Shown here in pieces: positions 1-9,069 of a stretch of 64,000 bases of DNA (position 1 is its first letter; each line of letters starts with the position of its first letter). Source of the stretch: an uncultured Paracoccaceae bacterium (GTDB lineage: Bacteria > Pseudomonadota > Alphaproteobacteria > Rhodobacterales > Rhodobacteraceae); contig CANMVA010000001.1 in NCBI GenBank assembly GCA_947501355.1, forward strand, positions 1,620,001-1,684,000, in the 5' to 3' direction. The notes below the pieces were generated by a model. The model was not told the origin of the DNA, ran no database searches, and was given only the letters and a program-made list of their open reading frames with translations. The position numbers and the translations under genes are program-made.

Positions 1-850
1 TGGCTTCAGGCACTTGCTGCAGGGCCAAGGCACATGCCTTGATGACAAAGTCGTTGACCGACAGCTTCACGCCACGGGGCTCAAGCTGCTTGTTCAACTG
101 GCCGCGGAACTTCATCAGATTGTCCAGCTGGATATCCCGGCGCAGGTAGAAATGCGGGATGGTTTGCTTGGCTTCCGTCAGGCGTGCCGCGATGGTTTTG
201 CGCATGCCATCCAGTGGCACGGCCTCATAGTCGCGACCCTCATACATCTTCTCAACCGCGCTTGCCGACATGCCTTCTGGCGCCTTCGCGGCGGCGGGGG
301 CAGCAGCAGGTGCGGCCTCTGCCGATTTCGCGGCTACGGGTCGAGCGATTGCGTTCTCAACATCCGCTTTCACAATGCGGCCTTTGGGTCCGGAGCCCTT
401 GATCTGGCTGAGATCAAGACCCTTGTCCGCCGCTATCCGGCGCGCAAGGGGTGAGGCAAAGATGCGTCCGCCATCACTGCTTGCAGGGGCGGCAGGTGCA
501 GGTGTCGCAGCGGCGGCTTTTTCTTCCGCAGCAGGTGCTTTTTCAGCGGCTGGTTCCTCTGCCGCGGGGGAAGGGGCTGCGCTCTCGCCGATATCATCGG
601 CGCTTTCCCCATCCTCAAGAAGAACGGCAATCGCCGTGTTGACCTTCACGCCTTCGGTGCCTTCCTCGACAAGGATCTTTCCGATCACGCCTTCATCGAC
701 GGCCTCAAATTCCATCGTGGCCTTGTCGGTTTCAATCTCGGCCAGAAGGTCGCCGGAATTGACGGTGTCGCCTTCCTTGACCAGCCATTTGGCCAGCGTG
801 CCTTCCTCCATCGTCGGAGAGAGCGCGGGCATCAATACTTCAGTGGGCAT
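1..850 (-). CDS. pdhC: Pyruvate dehydrogenase E2 (dihydrolipoamide acetyltransferase), 3' end outside window
   Basis: This is the acetyl-transferring core of the pyruvate dehydrogenase complex, moving acetyl groups from lipoyl-Lys to CoA in the cytoplasm. The 283 codons present show an N-terminal lipoyl domain (about residues 1-80, lipoyl-Lys in ETDKATMEF near residue 43), an Ala/Pro/Glu-rich linker, a peripheral subunit-binding domain ([13 protein letters not shown]) and the beginning of the catalytic acyltransferase domain. The HxxxD active site lies beyond the window edge. ATG at 850 is preceded by AAGGAG nine bases away, and that Shine-Dalgarno overlaps the pdhB stop region. It is last of the visible pdhA-pdhB-pdhC run. 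The lipoyl domain is nearly identical to the one fused to PdhB. Family identity is very sure. Confidence 0.96.
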   Translation of the reverse strand, partial: MPTEVLMPALSPTMEEGTLAKWLVKEGDTVNSGDLLAEIETDKATMEFEAVDEGVIGKILVEEGTEGVKVNTAIAVLLEDGESADDIGESAAPSPAAEEPAAEKAPAAEEKAAAATPAPAAPASSDGGRIFASPLARRIAADKGLDLSQIKGSGPKGRIVKADVENAIARPVAAKSAEAAPAAAPAAAKAPEGMSASAVEKMYEGRDYEAVPLDGMRKTIAARLTEAKQTIPHFYLRRDIQLDNLMKFRGQLNKQLEPRGVKLSVNDFVIKACALALQQVPEA

Positions 851-862
851 AGCGCGGTCTCC

Positions 863-2233
863 TTAGCGATACGTGACTTTGCGAGCGGCTTCGACGACCT
901 CATCGGTCGTCACAAGCGCCAGCTTTTCGAGGTTCGCCGCATAGGGCATCGGCACGTCTTTACCCGTGCAGTTGATGACTGGCGCGTCGAGATAATCGAA
1001 CGCGTTCTCCATCAACACGGCTGAGATATGGTTGCCGATCGAGCAGACGGGGAAGCCTTCTTCCACGGTGATGCAGCGATTGGTCTTCATGACCGAGTTG
1101 ATCACGGTCGCCGTGTCCATCGGGCGCAAGGTGCGCAGGTCGATGACCTCGGCGCTGATGCCGTCGGCGGCCAGCTTTTCAGCGGCCTCAAGTGCATACT
1201 GCATGCCGATGCCGAAGCTGACGATGGTCAGATCGGTGCCCTCGCGGGCGATCTTGGCCTTGCCCAAGGGGATCGTGAAATCATCCATGACCGGCACGTC
1301 GAACGAGCGACCGTAAAGGATCTCATTTTCCAGGAAGACAACCGGGTTCGGGTCGCGGATTGCGGTTTTCAACAGACCTTTCGCATCGGCAGCCGAGTAA
1401 GGCATGACGACCTTCAGACCCGGAACCTGGCTATACCACGCCGCAAAGTCATGACTGTGCTGCGCGCCGACGCGGGCCGCGGCGCCATTGGCCCCCCGGA
1501 ACACCATCGGCGCGCCCATTTGACCGCCCGACATATAAAGCGTCTTGGCCGCCGAGTTGATAATGTGGTCGATCGCTTGCAGCGCGAAGTTGAACGTCAT
1601 GAACTCGACAATCGGGCGCAGGCCGCCGAAAGCTGCCCCTACCGCGATGCCTGTAAAGCCATGCTCGGTGATCGGCGTGTCGATGACGCGCTTGGCGCTG
1701 AATTCGTCCAGCAGGCCCTGAGACACCTTATAAGCGCCCTGATACTCGGCGACTTCCTCGCCCATCAGGTAGACCGTCTCGTCCCGGCGCATCTCTTCGG
1801 CCATGGCGTCGCGCAAAGCTTCGCGGACGGTGGTTGATTTCATCTCGGTGCCTTTGGGCCAATCCGGGCTGGTGTCGGCCTGTTGCACAGGCGTTGCGAC
1901 TTCGGCAGCAACAGGCGCAGGGGCGGCGGCCTTCTCCTCCGGTTGGGCCGCCGCGGGGGGTGCTGCATCGGGGACGGCGCTTGCGTCTTCGCCCTCTTCC
2001 AGCAGCACTGCGATGGGCGTGTTCACTTTCACGCCTTCCGTGCCTTCGTCCACCATGATCTTGCCCATGGTGCCTTCGTCGACCGCCTCGAACTCCATCG
2101 TGGCTTTGTCGGTTTCAATCTCGGCGATGATCATGCCTGAAGTGATCTCGTCACCCTCTTTGACCAGCCATTTGGCCAGCGTGCCTTCTTCCATTGTCGG
2201 AGACAGGGCGGGCATCAGAATTTCGGTTGCCAT
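863..2233 (-). CDS. pdhB: Pyruvate dehydrogenase E1 beta subunit with N-terminal lipoyl domain
   Basis: This is the beta half of the thiamine-diphosphate-dependent E1 heterotetramer that decarboxylates pyruvate and acetylates the lipoyl group of E2. The 456 residues are about 120 longer than a plain E1 beta because of a lipoyl domain (residues 1-80, Lys near 43 in ETDKATMEF) and an Ala/Pro linker before the transketolase-like core. The core is recognisable by [28 protein letters not shown] and the [14 protein letters not shown] segment. This architecture is known in alphaproteobacteria. The ATG follows GGAGG by nine bases, and the gene starts 4 bp after pdhA, so translation is probably coupled. 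Confidence 0.97.
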   Translation of the reverse strand: MATEILMPALSPTMEEGTLAKWLVKEGDEITSGMIIAEIETDKATMEFEAVDEGTMGKIMVDEGTEGVKVNTPIAVLLEEGEDASAVPDAAPPAAAQPEEKAAAPAPVAAEVATPVQQADTSPDWPKGTEMKSTTVREALRDAMAEEMRRDETVYLMGEEVAEYQGAYKVSQGLLDEFSAKRVIDTPITEHGFTGIAVGAAFGGLRPIVEFMTFNFALQAIDHIINSAAKTLYMSGGQMGAPMVFRGANGAAARVGAQHSHDFAAWYSQVPGLKVVMPYSAADAKGLLKTAIRDPNPVVFLENEILYGRSFDVPVMDDFTIPLGKAKIAREGTDLTIVSFGIGMQYALEAAEKLAADGISAEVIDLRTLRPMDTATVINSVMKTNRCITVEEGFPVCSIGNHISAVLMENAFDYLDAPVINCTGKDVPMPYAANLEKLALVTTDEVVEAARKVTYR

Positions 2234-2237
2234 ATCT

Positions 2238-3248
2238 TCAAGCCTCCTGCGGAACTTCGTCTGCGTAAATATCGGTGTAAAGCTCTTCGAGCGCGGGCTC
2301 CGGGCTCTCCTTCGAGAACTCTGCAGCCTCGTTCACGACGGCTTTGATGTCTTTGTCGATGGCCTTGAGATCCTCTTCCGTGGCGTGTTTGCCGGTCAGA
2401 AGCAGATCGCGGACCTGCTCAATCGGGTCCCGCTCATCGCGCATTTTCTGCACCTCTTCACGCGTCCGGTATTTTGCCGGGTCCGACATGGAATGGCCGC
2501 GATAGCGATAGGTTTTGATCTCTAGAATGTAGGGGCCTTTGCCCGCGCGGCAGTGGGCGACGGCTTTTTCACCGGCTTCCTTTACGGCCAGAACGTCCAT
2601 CCCGTCGACCTCCTCGCCGGGGATGCCGTAGGCTGCACCGCGCTCCCAAAGCGAGGGCGATTTGGTAGAGCGTTGAACGCTTGTGCCCATGGCGTATTGG
2701 TTGTTCTCAATAACGAAAATCACGGGCAGGTCCCAGATCATCGCCATGTTGTAAGTCTCATAGACCTGTCCCTGGTTGGCCGCGCCGTCGCCAAAGTAAG
2801 CAAAAGTCACGCCGCCATTCTCAAGATACTTGTCTGCGAAGGCTAGGCCGGCCCCAATCGGCACCTGAGCGCCAACAATGCCGTGGCCGCCGTAGAAATG
2901 CTTTTCTTTGGAGAACATATGCATCGAGCCGCCCTTGCCGCGCGAATACCCGCCCTCGCGGCCGGTCAGCTCTGCCATGACACCTTTGGGGTCCATCCCG
3001 CAGGCCAGCATATGCCCGTGATCGCGGTAGGATGTGACCCGCTTGTCGCCTTCGGAGGCGGCAGCCTCAAGTCCGACGACAACGGCTTCCTGACCGATAT
3101 AGAGGTGACAAAACCCACCGATCAGACCCATGCCGTAAAGCTGACCCGCCTTTTCCTCGAATCGCCGGATCAGCAGCATCTCTTTGTAATGGCCAAGCAG
3201 CTCCTCAGCGGAAACATTTGATTTCGCTGGCTTTTTCTTCGTCGCCAT
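2238..3248 (-). CDS. pdhA: Pyruvate dehydrogenase E1 alpha subunit
   Basis: The alpha subunit binds thiamine diphosphate and Mg2+. The 336-residue length is normal for the short alphaproteobacterial/mitochondrial-like form. Visible signatures are the TPP motif [12 protein letters not shown] around residue 165-176, [10 protein letters not shown] after it, and the phosphorylation-loop-like segment [14 protein letters not shown], which in bacteria is not regulated by a dedicated kinase. It is the first gene of pdhA-pdhB-pdhC; GGAGGAG precedes the ATG. Upstream lies a perfect 18-bp palindrome (3276-3293) that may be its operator. Confidence 0.97.
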   Translation of the reverse strand: MATKKKPAKSNVSAEELLGHYKEMLLIRRFEEKAGQLYGMGLIGGFCHLYIGQEAVVVGLEAAASEGDKRVTSYRDHGHMLACGMDPKGVMAELTGREGGYSRGKGGSMHMFSKEKHFYGGHGIVGAQVPIGAGLAFADKYLENGGVTFAYFGDGAANQGQVYETYNMAMIWDLPVIFVIENNQYAMGTSVQRSTKSPSLWERGAAYGIPGEEVDGMDVLAVKEAGEKAVAHCRAGKGPYILEIKTYRYRGHSMSDPAKYRTREEVQKMRDERDPIEQVRDLLLTGKHATEEDLKAIDKDIKAVVNEAAEFSKESPEPALEELYTDIYADEVPQEA

Positions 3249-3275
3249 AAGGTGGTTCTCCTCCGGGTCGGCAAG

Positions 3276-3293
3276 TAGTTTAGCGTTAAACTA
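3276..3293. promoter_or_regulatory. Palindromic operator candidate upstream of pdhA
   Basis: TAGTTTA-GCGT-TAAACTA is a perfect 7-bp inverted repeat around a 4-bp centre, lying 28-45 bp before the pdhA ATG. The centre resembles the palindrome before eno (TTAGCGCTAA at 19897-19906). A CG-centred palindrome of this kind is typical of LacI-family operators. Assigning it to a carbon-metabolism regulator is inference. Confidence 0.5.
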
Positions 3294-3414
3294 TCACCTA
3301 ACATGGAAAGTTTCACAACGTCACAGGAAAAAACGCCGCAACGTCATAAGGGCGGGACACGCCTTAAGGGTCTGCTATGACAACTCTATCGGCATATTCC
3401 GGGAGGCCCTGATC

Positions 3415-3876
3415 ATGACACCGCAACACCCCATCGCTGTCAAAGCCCTTGGCGAAATCGCTATCCGGTGCGGCGATCTGGATCGGATGACCGCCTTTTA
3501 TCGCGATATCGTCAGGCTGGAACTGCTCAAGGATTTCTCGGAGACGGGGATCGTCTTTTTCAAGATTGCAGAGGGCTACGGGGGCCACACAGCCGTGCTG
3601 GCGTTGTTCGGGCCGGGCGCAGGGCGGCCTGAGCTGCACGCACAGTCCGAAGCCGCGCCAGAGACCGGCGCGCGCTCGTCATTGCATCATATCGCGCTGA
3701 CCGTCGACTTTACGGAGCAGGACGGGATCATGGCGTGGTTGGAAGCGCAGAGGATCGCCTATCGCACGCAGGTCTTTGACTGGATCGGCTGGCGGGGCGT
3801 GTTCATCACGGACCCGGAAGGCAACACGGTGGAATTTGTTGCGGCCGACGAGAGCCTGCGGGCACAACGCGTCTAG
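3415..3876 (+). CDS. VOC (glyoxalase/bleomycin-resistance) family protein
   Basis: A 153-residue single-module vicinal-oxygen-chelate protein. It has the beta-alpha-beta-beta-beta fold pattern in two halves: an N-terminal half with GEIAIRCGDLDRMTAFY and a C-terminal half with HHIALTVDF and FITDPEGNTVEFV. His and Glu at the ends of these strands (HHIAL, NTVEFV) fit the metal site of the family. Substrate cannot be told; VOC members range from isomerases to antibiotic-binding proteins. ATG at 3415 follows GGGAGG at 3401-3406. The gene is monocistronic; its TAG stop overlaps the ftsB stop on the other strand (shared CTAG). Confidence 0.8.
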   Translation: MTPQHPIAVKALGEIAIRCGDLDRMTAFYRDIVRLELLKDFSETGIVFFKIAEGYGGHTAVLALFGPGAGRPELHAQSEAAPETGARSSLHHIALTVDFTEQDGIMAWLEAQRIAYRTQVFDWIGWRGVFITDPEGNTVEFVAADESLRAQRV

Positions 3877-4175
3877 CGGACGACAATCTCGTCATGGCGG
3901 ATCAGGCCCAGCACATCGCGGGCCTGTTCATCCAGCAAGTCCAGATCAAGGAACGTGTCCGACAAACGGCGCGTCTTGTTGTCCATGATCGCCACCTCAT
4001 GGGTCAATTCGGCCAATTCGCTGCGCAGCACATCCGCCTCGGCGCGGATTTCGGCTTCGCGGAACAGGCCGTAATCCCCTTGCACGGCGGCAAAGGTGAA
4101 ATATAGCCCGGCTGCGAACATTGCGCCGAAATACAAAGCGATGCCCAAACCGGGGCGGGAGCGTGATTGCGTCAT
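3873..4175 (-). CDS. ftsB: FtsB-like septum formation initiator
   Basis: A small bitopic division protein of 100 residues: short cytoplasmic N-terminus, one membrane helix (about residues 9-27, LGIALYFGAMFAAGLYF), then a periplasmic heptad-rich coiled coil (residues 35-75) and a short tail with RDVLGLIRHDEIV. In the known family this coiled coil pairs with FtsL and connects to FtsQ at the septum. A TTG four codons upstream could also start the protein, but GAGG eight bases before the ATG at 4175 favours this start. It lies upstream of pdhA on the same strand with the VOC gene inserted on the other strand. Confidence 0.8.
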   Translation of the reverse strand: MTQSRSRPGLGIALYFGAMFAAGLYFTFAAVQGDYGLFREAEIRAEADVLRSELAELTHEVAIMDNKTRRLSDTFLDLDLLDEQARDVLGLIRHDEIVVR

Positions 4176-4232
4176 AGTCTGCCTCAACGTCGCCTCTGTG
4201 GGGCAACTGCTCAGATAGAATCACATCCCCTC

Positions 4233-4256
4233 GCAAAAGGGAATCCCCTTTCTTGC
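4233..4256. repeat. Imperfect inverted repeat between ftsB and the small membrane protein gene
   Basis: AAAGGG (4236-4241) and CCCTTT (4246-4251) pair around AATC, with outer GCA/TGC extending the stem. It lies downstream of the minus-strand gene ending at 4294 and could end that transcript, but no U-run follows on the minus strand, so terminator function is uncertain. Confidence 0.35.
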
Positions 4257-4293
4257 AGGAAGATGAGACCTGATCCGCCCGCTGAGGTGCGGT

Positions 4294-4746
4294 CTACTCG
4301 ACCACTTTCACCGCGTCGCCTGCCACTTCCTTGACGGCGTCTTTGATGTCACCGATGGATTTGAACGCCCCGTCCAATATCTTCTCAAGCACTTGCTGCA
4401 TCATGCCTTTGGGCGTGTCCTTGGCGTCGATGGTGATCTTTCCGTCTGACGTGACCACGATGAAGAAGCCATAGGGGACGTCCTTGGTGCGTTTCAGCGT
4501 CAGCGGATCGGTGCTTTTGTCGACCAATGTGCCGCCCTTGCGCCGTTCGATCCATTCCATGACGACCCCGGCCAGCAAGGTGACACCGCCCACAACCATG
4601 ACACCGGTCACAATCGCACTTTCCGAGCCGATCTCACCCTCCTTGACGGCGGTTTCCATCTGGAACTCGGCAGAGGCCTCGGTGGCGCTTTGGGTGGCAT
4701 CGGCCAGATCGGCCTCATCCTCAATTGCGAATTTAATTTGGGTCAT
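4294..4746 (-). CDS. Small one-helix membrane protein paired with S8 peptidase, function unknown
   Basis: I do not recognise a family. The 150 residues fall into three parts: an acidic, Ala/Glu-rich N-terminus (1-42); one strong hydrophobic helix (about 43-64, AIVTGVMVVGGVTLLAGVVM) followed by WIERRKGG, whose positive charges suggest the C-terminus is cytoplasmic; and a short beta-like segment (PYGFFIVVTSDGKITID, 91-107) with an amphipathic C-terminal helix (112-150). There is no signal peptide. ATG at 4746 has GGAGAG 5 bases upstream, and an in-frame ATG five codons earlier lacks a site. The gene starts 21 bp after the S8 peptidase stop, so the two form a likely operon and the protein may be its substrate or anchor. 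Confidence 0.72.
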   Translation of the reverse strand: MTQIKFAIEDEADLADATQSATEASAEFQMETAVKEGEIGSESAIVTGVMVVGGVTLLAGVVMEWIERRKGGTLVDKSTDPLTLKRTKDVPYGFFIVVTSDGKITIDAKDTPKGMMQQVLEKILDGAFKSIGDIKDAVKEVAGDAVKVVE

Positions 4747-4767
4747 GGAACTCTCCTTCAAAAAAAA

Positions 4768-6177
4768 TCAGGTCTGCATGGTCCAGTTTGCAGGATCGCG
4801 ACTGGCGGTTCTGAACTCTTCCGCGCGGGCTTTATAATGGACATTATAGGAGCGTTTTTCGAGCGCGCTGTCCATATGGTCTGCGGCCTCCTGAAGAAAC
4901 TGCGCCGCATCCTCAAGAGCGCCCTGCGCGACAGCGTTCTGGGCGAGGAAGGCTTTCGTCACGGCCAGATTGGCTGCCCCGTCGGGGTCGTGCGGGGCCA
5001 GACGATGGGCATGATTGAGCAGATGATAAGACGGCTCAAGATTTCCGAATTGCTGATGAAACAGCCCGAAATTGATCATCGGGCTTGTAACAAAACAAGC
5101 CGCCGCCGCATCGGGCTTTAATGCACTGGCGGGCTGCGAGAAATAGTCATGGGGCATCGCCTTGATGGCCTTGAGGTAAAGATCAAGGATCACGCCATCG
5201 CGCGCATCGTCCCATTGTGGTGGCAGATTCTGGCGCATCGCAAAAAGCATGGAGGCCAATCCCGCGTAATGGGCGACCCGGGCGTAGGCGGGCAGGGTGG
5301 TTCGATCCTCCATCAGCGCGGCAAATCCTGAGATCAGCGGCGCTGCGAAGCTGGAGCCCAGTGCATTGGGAAGCTGGGTGAGCGTCAGATCGGTCAAGAG
5401 TGACTGGCTGAAGGACGGCCCCTGCGCGGTTGCCGTTTCAAATCCCTCCTCGCCCATCTCGCGTGTGACGGTCTTGTAGCCGACCGACAAGACATGTTCG
5501 GCGCAGGCCGGGCTGCCCAGCATCGCCTCGGAATTGCCCACGGAGGTGATGACGGTCGCGCCTGCCTGGGCGACTGCATTGCAGGCCAGATCAAGCCAGC
5601 CGGTCATCGGGGTGACAAAGTCGCGCCAGCTGGACCGTGTGCCCATATGGGCGGCCTGCTCGAAAAAGAACCGGATCGGGTCTCCGCCTGCGTTGCCGAC
5701 ATCAGGGGAGAAGAAGGCGTCCTTGTCGTAAACCTCTTCGGATTTGCGCGGGATGCCAAAGCTGAGATTGACCACATCGGCCTGCGCCTCCTGCGCGGCT
5801 TGCAGGGCTTTTTCGATATAATCGCGACGGTTGGCGGTGGGGTAGATTGTGAGGGTGGCCTCGGGTGCCACCTCTTGGATCAGCAGGGTCACGGCGGCGC
5901 CATGGGTGCGGTCCCGCTCAAGCCGGGTCGGGTCGTCTTCGCCATCCTCTGGCGGCGGCACCGGCCAAGCCAGCAGAGCCGGATCGACCAGACCGGTATC
6001 AAGACCGGCCTCGACAACAGCGATCCTGCAGCCGCGTCCAAATCGCCCGGCGTCATGGGCGATGGCAACGGCGTCCCAGAACGGGCCGATCTTGGGCGTG
6101 GCAAACCCTTTGCCCGGCACATAGGACATCAATAGAAGTTTGGCCGTGTCCGCGCCGGCCTCATTGGCGATACGCAT
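4768..6177 (-). CDS. Subtilisin-like (S8) serine peptidase with Glu replacing the catalytic Asp
   Basis: A 469-residue S8-fold protein without signal peptide, so probably cytoplasmic. The subtilase landmarks are in order: RIAVVEAGLD (51-60), where family members have V(I)D(T/S)G, so residue 56 is Glu (codon GAG) not Asp; THGAA with the catalytic His at 92; SVGNSEA with oxyanion Asn 215; and GSSFAAP with the nucleophile Ser 276. The C-terminal third (about 360-455) is helical with a TPR-like rhythm. No prodomain is visible. ATG at 6177 is chosen; GTG at 6186 and TTG at 6192 are in-frame alternatives. The adjacent small membrane protein gene suggests a regulated proteolysis pair. Whether the Glu form is active is unknown. 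Confidence 0.82.
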   Translation of the reverse strand: MRIANEAGADTAKLLLMSYVPGKGFATPKIGPFWDAVAIAHDAGRFGRGCRIAVVEAGLDTGLVDPALLAWPVPPPEDGEDDPTRLERDRTHGAAVTLLIQEVAPEATLTIYPTANRRDYIEKALQAAQEAQADVVNLSFGIPRKSEEVYDKDAFFSPDVGNAGGDPIRFFFEQAAHMGTRSSWRDFVTPMTGWLDLACNAVAQAGATVITSVGNSEAMLGSPACAEHVLSVGYKTVTREMGEEGFETATAQGPSFSQSLLTDLTLTQLPNALGSSFAAPLISGFAALMEDRTTLPAYARVAHYAGLASMLFAMRQNLPPQWDDARDGVILDLYLKAIKAMPHDYFSQPASALKPDAAAACFVTSPMINFGLFHQQFGNLEPSYHLLNHAHRLAPHDPDGAANLAVTKAFLAQNAVAQGALEDAAQFLQEAADHMDSALEKRSYNVHYKARAEEFRTASRDPANWTMQT

Positions 6178-6264
6178 CTCGCCCACCCGCAAATCTGATT
6201 ATCAAATGCGGAAAGCCTACCGAACGGGGGGCGTAAGTCTACAATTTTGAGGCGAAGTCGCCCG

Positions 6265-7164
6265 TTATGCGTCGCCCGCGACAGAGGCCGCGTGGATGCT
6301 GTCGATTGTGTCTGCAATCATCGCGTTGAACTCTGCATCCGATTGCCGGGCGTTCAGCCCTTCGGTGAGCGCGCGCGAGAAGCTGGCGATCATACCCGCG
6401 TTCTGGGCCAGCATATCGTTGGCCTCGGTACGGGAATAACCGCCAGACAAGGCCACGACCTTCAGAACCTTCGGATCCTCAACGAGGGCTTTGTAGAAAT
6501 TTGCCTCGGACGGCAGGCTCAGCTTGAGCATGATCTGCTCGTCATCAGGCAGCCCTGCAAGATGGTTGGCGATCTCGTCGCGCAGCATCGCTTCGGCCTC
6601 GGCCTTGTCGTCGATGGTAATGGTCACCTCTGGCTCAAGGATCGGCATCAACCCGTGCGACAGGATTTGACGACCCACCTCAAATTGCTGGGCGACGATC
6701 TGGCCAATGCCCTCCTTGTCGGCCGCGTCGATAACCGACCGCATCTTGGTGCCAAAAACGCCAAGGCCCTTGGCCCGCTCCAACAGCGTATCAAGCCCGT
6801 CGATCGGCTTCATCAGCTTGACGCCATTGGCACTGTCTTGCAGGCCTTTGTCGACTTTCAGAAACGGCACGACGCCATTGTCCTCCCACAGGGCGAGGGA
6901 GGAGGGCTTGCCGCCAATTTCGCGGTCCATCGTGTTCTCGAACAGGATCGCGCCGATCACCTTTTCGCCGGAAAAGGCTGGCGCATTGACGATGCGGCTG
7001 CGCATCTCGTGAATCTTGTCGAACATCTCGGCATCCGAGCCATATTCGTGTTCCTCAACCCCATAGAGCTTGAGCGCTTTGGGGGTGGAGCCGCCAGACT
7101 GATCGAGCGCGGCGATGAAGCCTTGGCCAGCGGCGATTTTGGCGCGTTGGGTGTCAGTGGACAT
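6265..7164 (-). CDS. Fructose-bisphosphate aldolase, class I
   Basis: A 299-residue class I (Schiff-base) aldolase of the bacterial single-domain type, catalysing reversible cleavage of fructose 1,6-bisphosphate to triose phosphates. Motifs visible are ALDQSGGSTPKAL near the N-terminus, LFENTMDREIGG, the GLMPILEPEV strand and IMLKLSLP with the presumed Schiff-base lysine, then ALSGGYSR for phosphate binding. It lies 89 bp behind pgk on the same strand, so the two glycolytic/gluconeogenic genes may be co-transcribed. Upstream at 7235-7245 is a degenerate copy of the pdhA/eno-type palindrome. Confidence 0.95.
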   Translation of the reverse strand: MSTDTQRAKIAAGQGFIAALDQSGGSTPKALKLYGVEEHEYGSDAEMFDKIHEMRSRIVNAPAFSGEKVIGAILFENTMDREIGGKPSSLALWEDNGVVPFLKVDKGLQDSANGVKLMKPIDGLDTLLERAKGLGVFGTKMRSVIDAADKEGIGQIVAQQFEVGRQILSHGLMPILEPEVTITIDDKAEAEAMLRDEIANHLAGLPDDEQIMLKLSLPSEANFYKALVEDPKVLKVVALSGGYSRTEANDMLAQNAGMIASFSRALTEGLNARQSDAEFNAMIADTIDSIHAASVAGDA

Positions 7165-7253
7165 GAGTAAGGCTCCGGTGAATAGCTTAGGTTGCTCTGG
7201 GCTTATCCAAGGCCGGGCAGGGGTGCAATTCGGGTTGCGCTAACACTGGCCGA

Positions 7254-8444
7254 TTAAGCGCTCAGCGCTGCGACCCCCGGCAAGTCCTTGCCCTCCATCC
7301 ATTCCAGAAACGCGCCGCCCGCGGTGGAGATATAGGTGAAGTCCTTCGCCGCCCCTGCCTTGTTGAGCGCGGCCACGGTGTCGCCTCCGCCTGCGACAGA
7401 GACCAGCGCGCCGGTCTTTGAGGCGTCTGCGGCGGCTTTGGCAGCGGCGTTGGTGGCGGTGTCGAAGGGCTCGATTTCGAATGCGCCGAGGGGGCCATTC
7501 CAGATCAGCGTTTTGCTGTCGGCGATGGCGGCGGTGATGGTGGCAACGCTGTCGGGGCCTGCATCGAGGATCATGGCATCGGCCGGGCAGGCGTCGGCGG
7601 CGACTGTCTCGTTGGGCGCGTTGGCGGCGAATTCGCGCGCGACGACCACGTCGGAGGGGAGCAGGATCGTGCAGCCCGCGTCCTTGGCCTTGCCGAGGAT
7701 GGCGGAGGCTGTGTCCGTCATATCATGCTCGGCCAAAGACTTGCCCACATTGATGCCTTGGGCGGCCAGAAACGTGTTGGCCATGCCGCCGCCGATCACC
7801 AACGTATCGACCTTGCTTACAAGATTGCCCAGCAGGTCCAGCTTGGTCGAGACCTTCGCGCCGCCGACAACGGCCATTACCGGGCGTTCTGGTTTGGACA
7901 AGGCGGCCTCCAGCGCGCTGAGTTCGGCCTGCATCAGGCGGCCAGCGCAAGAGGGCAACAGCCTGGCCACACCTTCGGTGGAGGCATGGGCGCGGTGCGC
8001 GGCGGAGAACGCGTCGTTGCAATAGATATCGCCCAACTTGGCGATTTCAGCAGCGAAGTCCGGGTCGTTTTCGGTCTCTGCGGCATGAAAGCGAGTGTTC
8101 TCCAGAAGCAGAACTTCGCCTTCCACCAATGCGCCAACGGCGGCTTCCGCCTCGGCCCCGATGCAATCGGTGGCAAAGCGGACGGGTGCGCCGAAGGATG
8201 CCTCCAAATCAGGCAAAAGCGGCTTCAGAGACATCTCGGGAACCACTTGACCTTTCGGACGCCCGAAATGTGCCAAAAGAATAGGCAACCCGCCTTTGGC
8301 GAGGATGTTCTGCACCGTGGGCGAGATACGCTGTATGCGGGTGTCGTCAGTGACCTTGCCGTCCTCGACCGGCACGTTGATGTCCACGCGGGTCAGCACG
8401 CGTTTGCCAGTCAGATCCATGTCGTCGAGTGTTTTCCAAGCCAT
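7254..8444 (-). CDS. pgk: Phosphoglycerate kinase
   Basis: Cytoplasmic glycolytic enzyme transferring phosphate from 1,3-bisphosphoglycerate to ADP. The 396-residue length is normal. The N-domain shows [12 protein letters not shown] and the substrate-binding [11 protein letters not shown]; the C-domain shows [15 protein letters not shown] and the nucleotide-binding WNGPLGAFE and [12 protein letters not shown]. The start at 8444 is fixed by GGGAGAG just upstream; longer in-frame extension upstream has no family character. It is divergent from the cyclophilin gene, with 118 bp between them. An imperfect AGCG-containing palindrome (8460-8467) lies 16-24 bp upstream of the ATG. Confidence 0.97.
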   Translation of the reverse strand: MAWKTLDDMDLTGKRVLTRVDINVPVEDGKVTDDTRIQRISPTVQNILAKGGLPILLAHFGRPKGQVVPEMSLKPLLPDLEASFGAPVRFATDCIGAEAEAAVGALVEGEVLLLENTRFHAAETENDPDFAAEIAKLGDIYCNDAFSAAHRAHASTEGVARLLPSCAGRLMQAELSALEAALSKPERPVMAVVGGAKVSTKLDLLGNLVSKVDTLVIGGGMANTFLAAQGINVGKSLAEHDMTDTASAILGKAKDAGCTILLPSDVVVAREFAANAPNETVAADACPADAMILDAGPDSVATITAAIADSKTLIWNGPLGAFEIEPFDTATNAAAKAAADASKTGALVSVAGGGDTVAALNKAGAAKDFTYISTAGGAFLEWMEGKDLPGVAALSA

Positions 8445-8562
8445 GATGCTCTCCCTATGCGCTAGCGTTGTCCTGCCGCGAACGGCCCGGCAGGTCAACC
8501 GCGCCTTGGCAATCGGCACGGCGCGGCTTAGGTATCGGGGCAACGATACAAAGGAGCGCCCG

Positions 8563-9069
8563 ATGGCCGAGATCAAAGAACCCGAAAACACAGTTATCAT
8601 TGAGCTGAAAGATGGCCCCGTGACCATCGAGTTGCTGCCCGACGTGGCCCCCAAACATGTGGAGCGCATGAAAGAGCTGGCCCGCGCAGGGGCCTATGAC
8701 AATGTCTGTTTCCACCGCGTGATCGACGGCTTCATGGCGCAGACCGGCGATGTGGCCAATGGCAACATGGAAGATAACTTCAACATTCGTGCGGCTGGTA
8801 CTGGCGGGTCGGAACATCCGAATGTGCCTGCCGAATTCTCGAAACTGCCCCATTCGCGCGGCACGATTGGTGCGGCGCGGTCGGCCAATCCGGATTCGGC
8901 GAACAGCCAGTTCTTCATCAACTTCAAAGACAACGATTTCCTGAACGGTCAATACACAGTCTATGGCCGCGTGATCGAAGGGATGGAGCATGTGGATAAC
9001 ATCGCCCGCGGCGAGCCGCCGATGAACCCGGATCGCATGATCTCGATGAAGGTGGCTGCGGATGCGTAA
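8563..9069 (+). CDS. ppiB: Cyclophilin-type peptidyl-prolyl isomerase, cytoplasmic
   Basis: A 168-residue cyclophilin without signal peptide. Hallmarks are [14 protein letters not shown] with the catalytic-site Arg/Phe, [14 protein letters not shown], and NSQFFINF, all in the expected order. It catalyses cis-trans isomerisation of Xaa-Pro bonds. ATG at 8563 has AAGGAG at 8551-8556. Its last eight bases overlap the start of the next gene, a second cyclophilin with a signal peptide, so the pair serves both cytoplasm and periplasm and is translationally coupled. Confidence 0.93.
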   Translation: MAEIKEPENTVIIELKDGPVTIELLPDVAPKHVERMKELARAGAYDNVCFHRVIDGFMAQTGDVANGNMEDNFNIRAAGTGGSEHPNVPAEFSKLPHSRGTIGAARSANPDSANSQFFINFKDNDFLNGQYTVYGRVIEGMEHVDNIARGEPPMNPDRMISMKVAADA

